From assembly GCF_020782235.1 (NCBI RefSeq), contig NZ_JAJGNO010000013.1, positions 81,709-145,708 on the forward strand: a DNA stretch of 64,000 bases. The letters are read 5' to 3'. Position 1 is the stretch's first letter; each line of letters begins with the position of its first letter. Source of the DNA: Sphingobium naphthae (GTDB taxonomy: Bacteria; Pseudomonadota; Alphaproteobacteria; Sphingomonadales; Sphingomonadaceae). This document shows positions 63,695 to 64,000 of this stretch, piece by piece. Both the position numbers and the translations under genes were made by a program. The notes under the pieces were generated by a model. It was not told the origin of the DNA, did not search any database, and worked only from the letters and a program-made list of their open reading frames with translations.

Positions 63695-64000
63695 TTAAAC
63701 GGCGGGTGTTCGGGAGTTGGAGACTTGAAAAATTTGCCGCCATCCATCCCAAGCTGCAAGGGCTGTCAATATACACAGGATCGCAACCATTATGGTCATT
63801 AGGGAAAGCGAAGAAGGTGCCAGGCCTTGAGCATACTGATCAATCCAACTAGCTGTTAGCAAAGCGGAAAAGCCAAGACCAATCTTGGATACTGCCGTAA
63901 ACAGACCATAGCTTGCAGAAAAGCTAGGTTTCGTGGACAAAGGGGAGCCAGAGCAATGCTGAGGCGAGGCTGACGAAGCCGAGGTAGGAGCTTTTGCTCT
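63695..64000 (-). pseudogene. 3' end of an MFS-type sugar/cation symporter, apparently frameshifted, running off the right edge
   Basis: Minus-strand frame from 63940 gives ASYGLFTAVSKIGLGFSALL and a second membrane segment ending WDGWRQIF, resembling C-terminal helices of GPH/MFS transporters. Upstream (to base 64000) the membrane-like sequence SSYLGFVSLASALLWLPF continues in a different frame that stops at TAG 63923-63925. This suggests a frameshift between about 63926 and 63945. Identification is tentative because only the tail is visible. Confidence 0.4.

Overview
The window looks like chromosomal DNA of a sphingomonad (Alphaproteobacteria, Sphingomonadaceae; Sphingobium/Sphingomonas-like). 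The evidence is the high GC with strongly G/C-ending codons, the alphaproteobacterial order rpmF-plsX-fabH-ihfA-merR, a class I (archaeal-type) lysyl-tRNA synthetase, RcnB-like Arg/Asp-rich exported proteins, an HWE-kinase bacteriophytochrome, a TonB-dependent receptor and a Csu-type fimbrial operon. The assignment is made from gene content only.

Layout. 1-3.7 kb: 5' end of a class I PHA synthase, a PLP aminotransferase, a DUF2721 protein, an orphan 2Fe-2S subunit and a DODA-type dioxygenase. 3.7-6.8 kb: a bphO-bphP light-sensing operon (heme oxygenase making biliverdin, then phytochrome kinase fused to a receiver). 7-9.4 kb: two RcnB-like exported proteins around a prolyl-4-hydroxylase-like enzyme. 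9.6-15 kb: class I LysRS, a PilZ protein, a DinG/XPD-type Fe-S helicase and a SixA phosphatase. 15-18.2 kb: merR-ihfA-fabH-plsX-rpmF, all on the minus strand. 18.3-24 kb: metabolic and envelope genes (MAPEG, MBL hydrolase, Rrf2 regulator, GDPD, ArsC-like, RidA, thermonuclease, glycine-zipper protein).

24-26.8 kb is a lower-GC accessory stretch with a lipoprotein, a degenerate tRNA-Leu-like sequence, small orphan genes and a small membrane-protein gene interrupted by an in-frame stop. 26.8-30.5 kb is the nrdA/nrdB operon, split by a DUF559 endonuclease-like gene bounded by inverted palindromic repeats; two NrdR-like boxes lie upstream of nrdA. 30.9-43.3 kb: class I fumarase, TonB receptor, alpha/beta hydrolase, GGDEF-EAL-PilZ protein, dnaN, rlmN and a small porin. 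43.6-55.6 kb: a cytochrome b/molybdoenzyme pair, CFA synthase, a DUF350 protein, a serine protease, two CHAP proteins, recF, peroxiredoxin, ZIP transporter, and a 34-residue peptide plus PspC gene behind a good sigma-54 promoter.

56.5-61.1 kb is a compact four-gene chaperone-usher operon (spore-coat-U subunit, chaperone, usher, two-domain spore-coat-U tip protein). After its terminator-like hairpin the sequence becomes lower-GC and mosaic: an orphan toxin-like C-terminal domain with a probable immunity gene, a 3'-truncated tyrosine recombinase, a higBA toxin-antitoxin pair that appears leaderless, and at the right edge a broken transporter remnant. This right flank is the best candidate for recently acquired or decaying mobile DNA.
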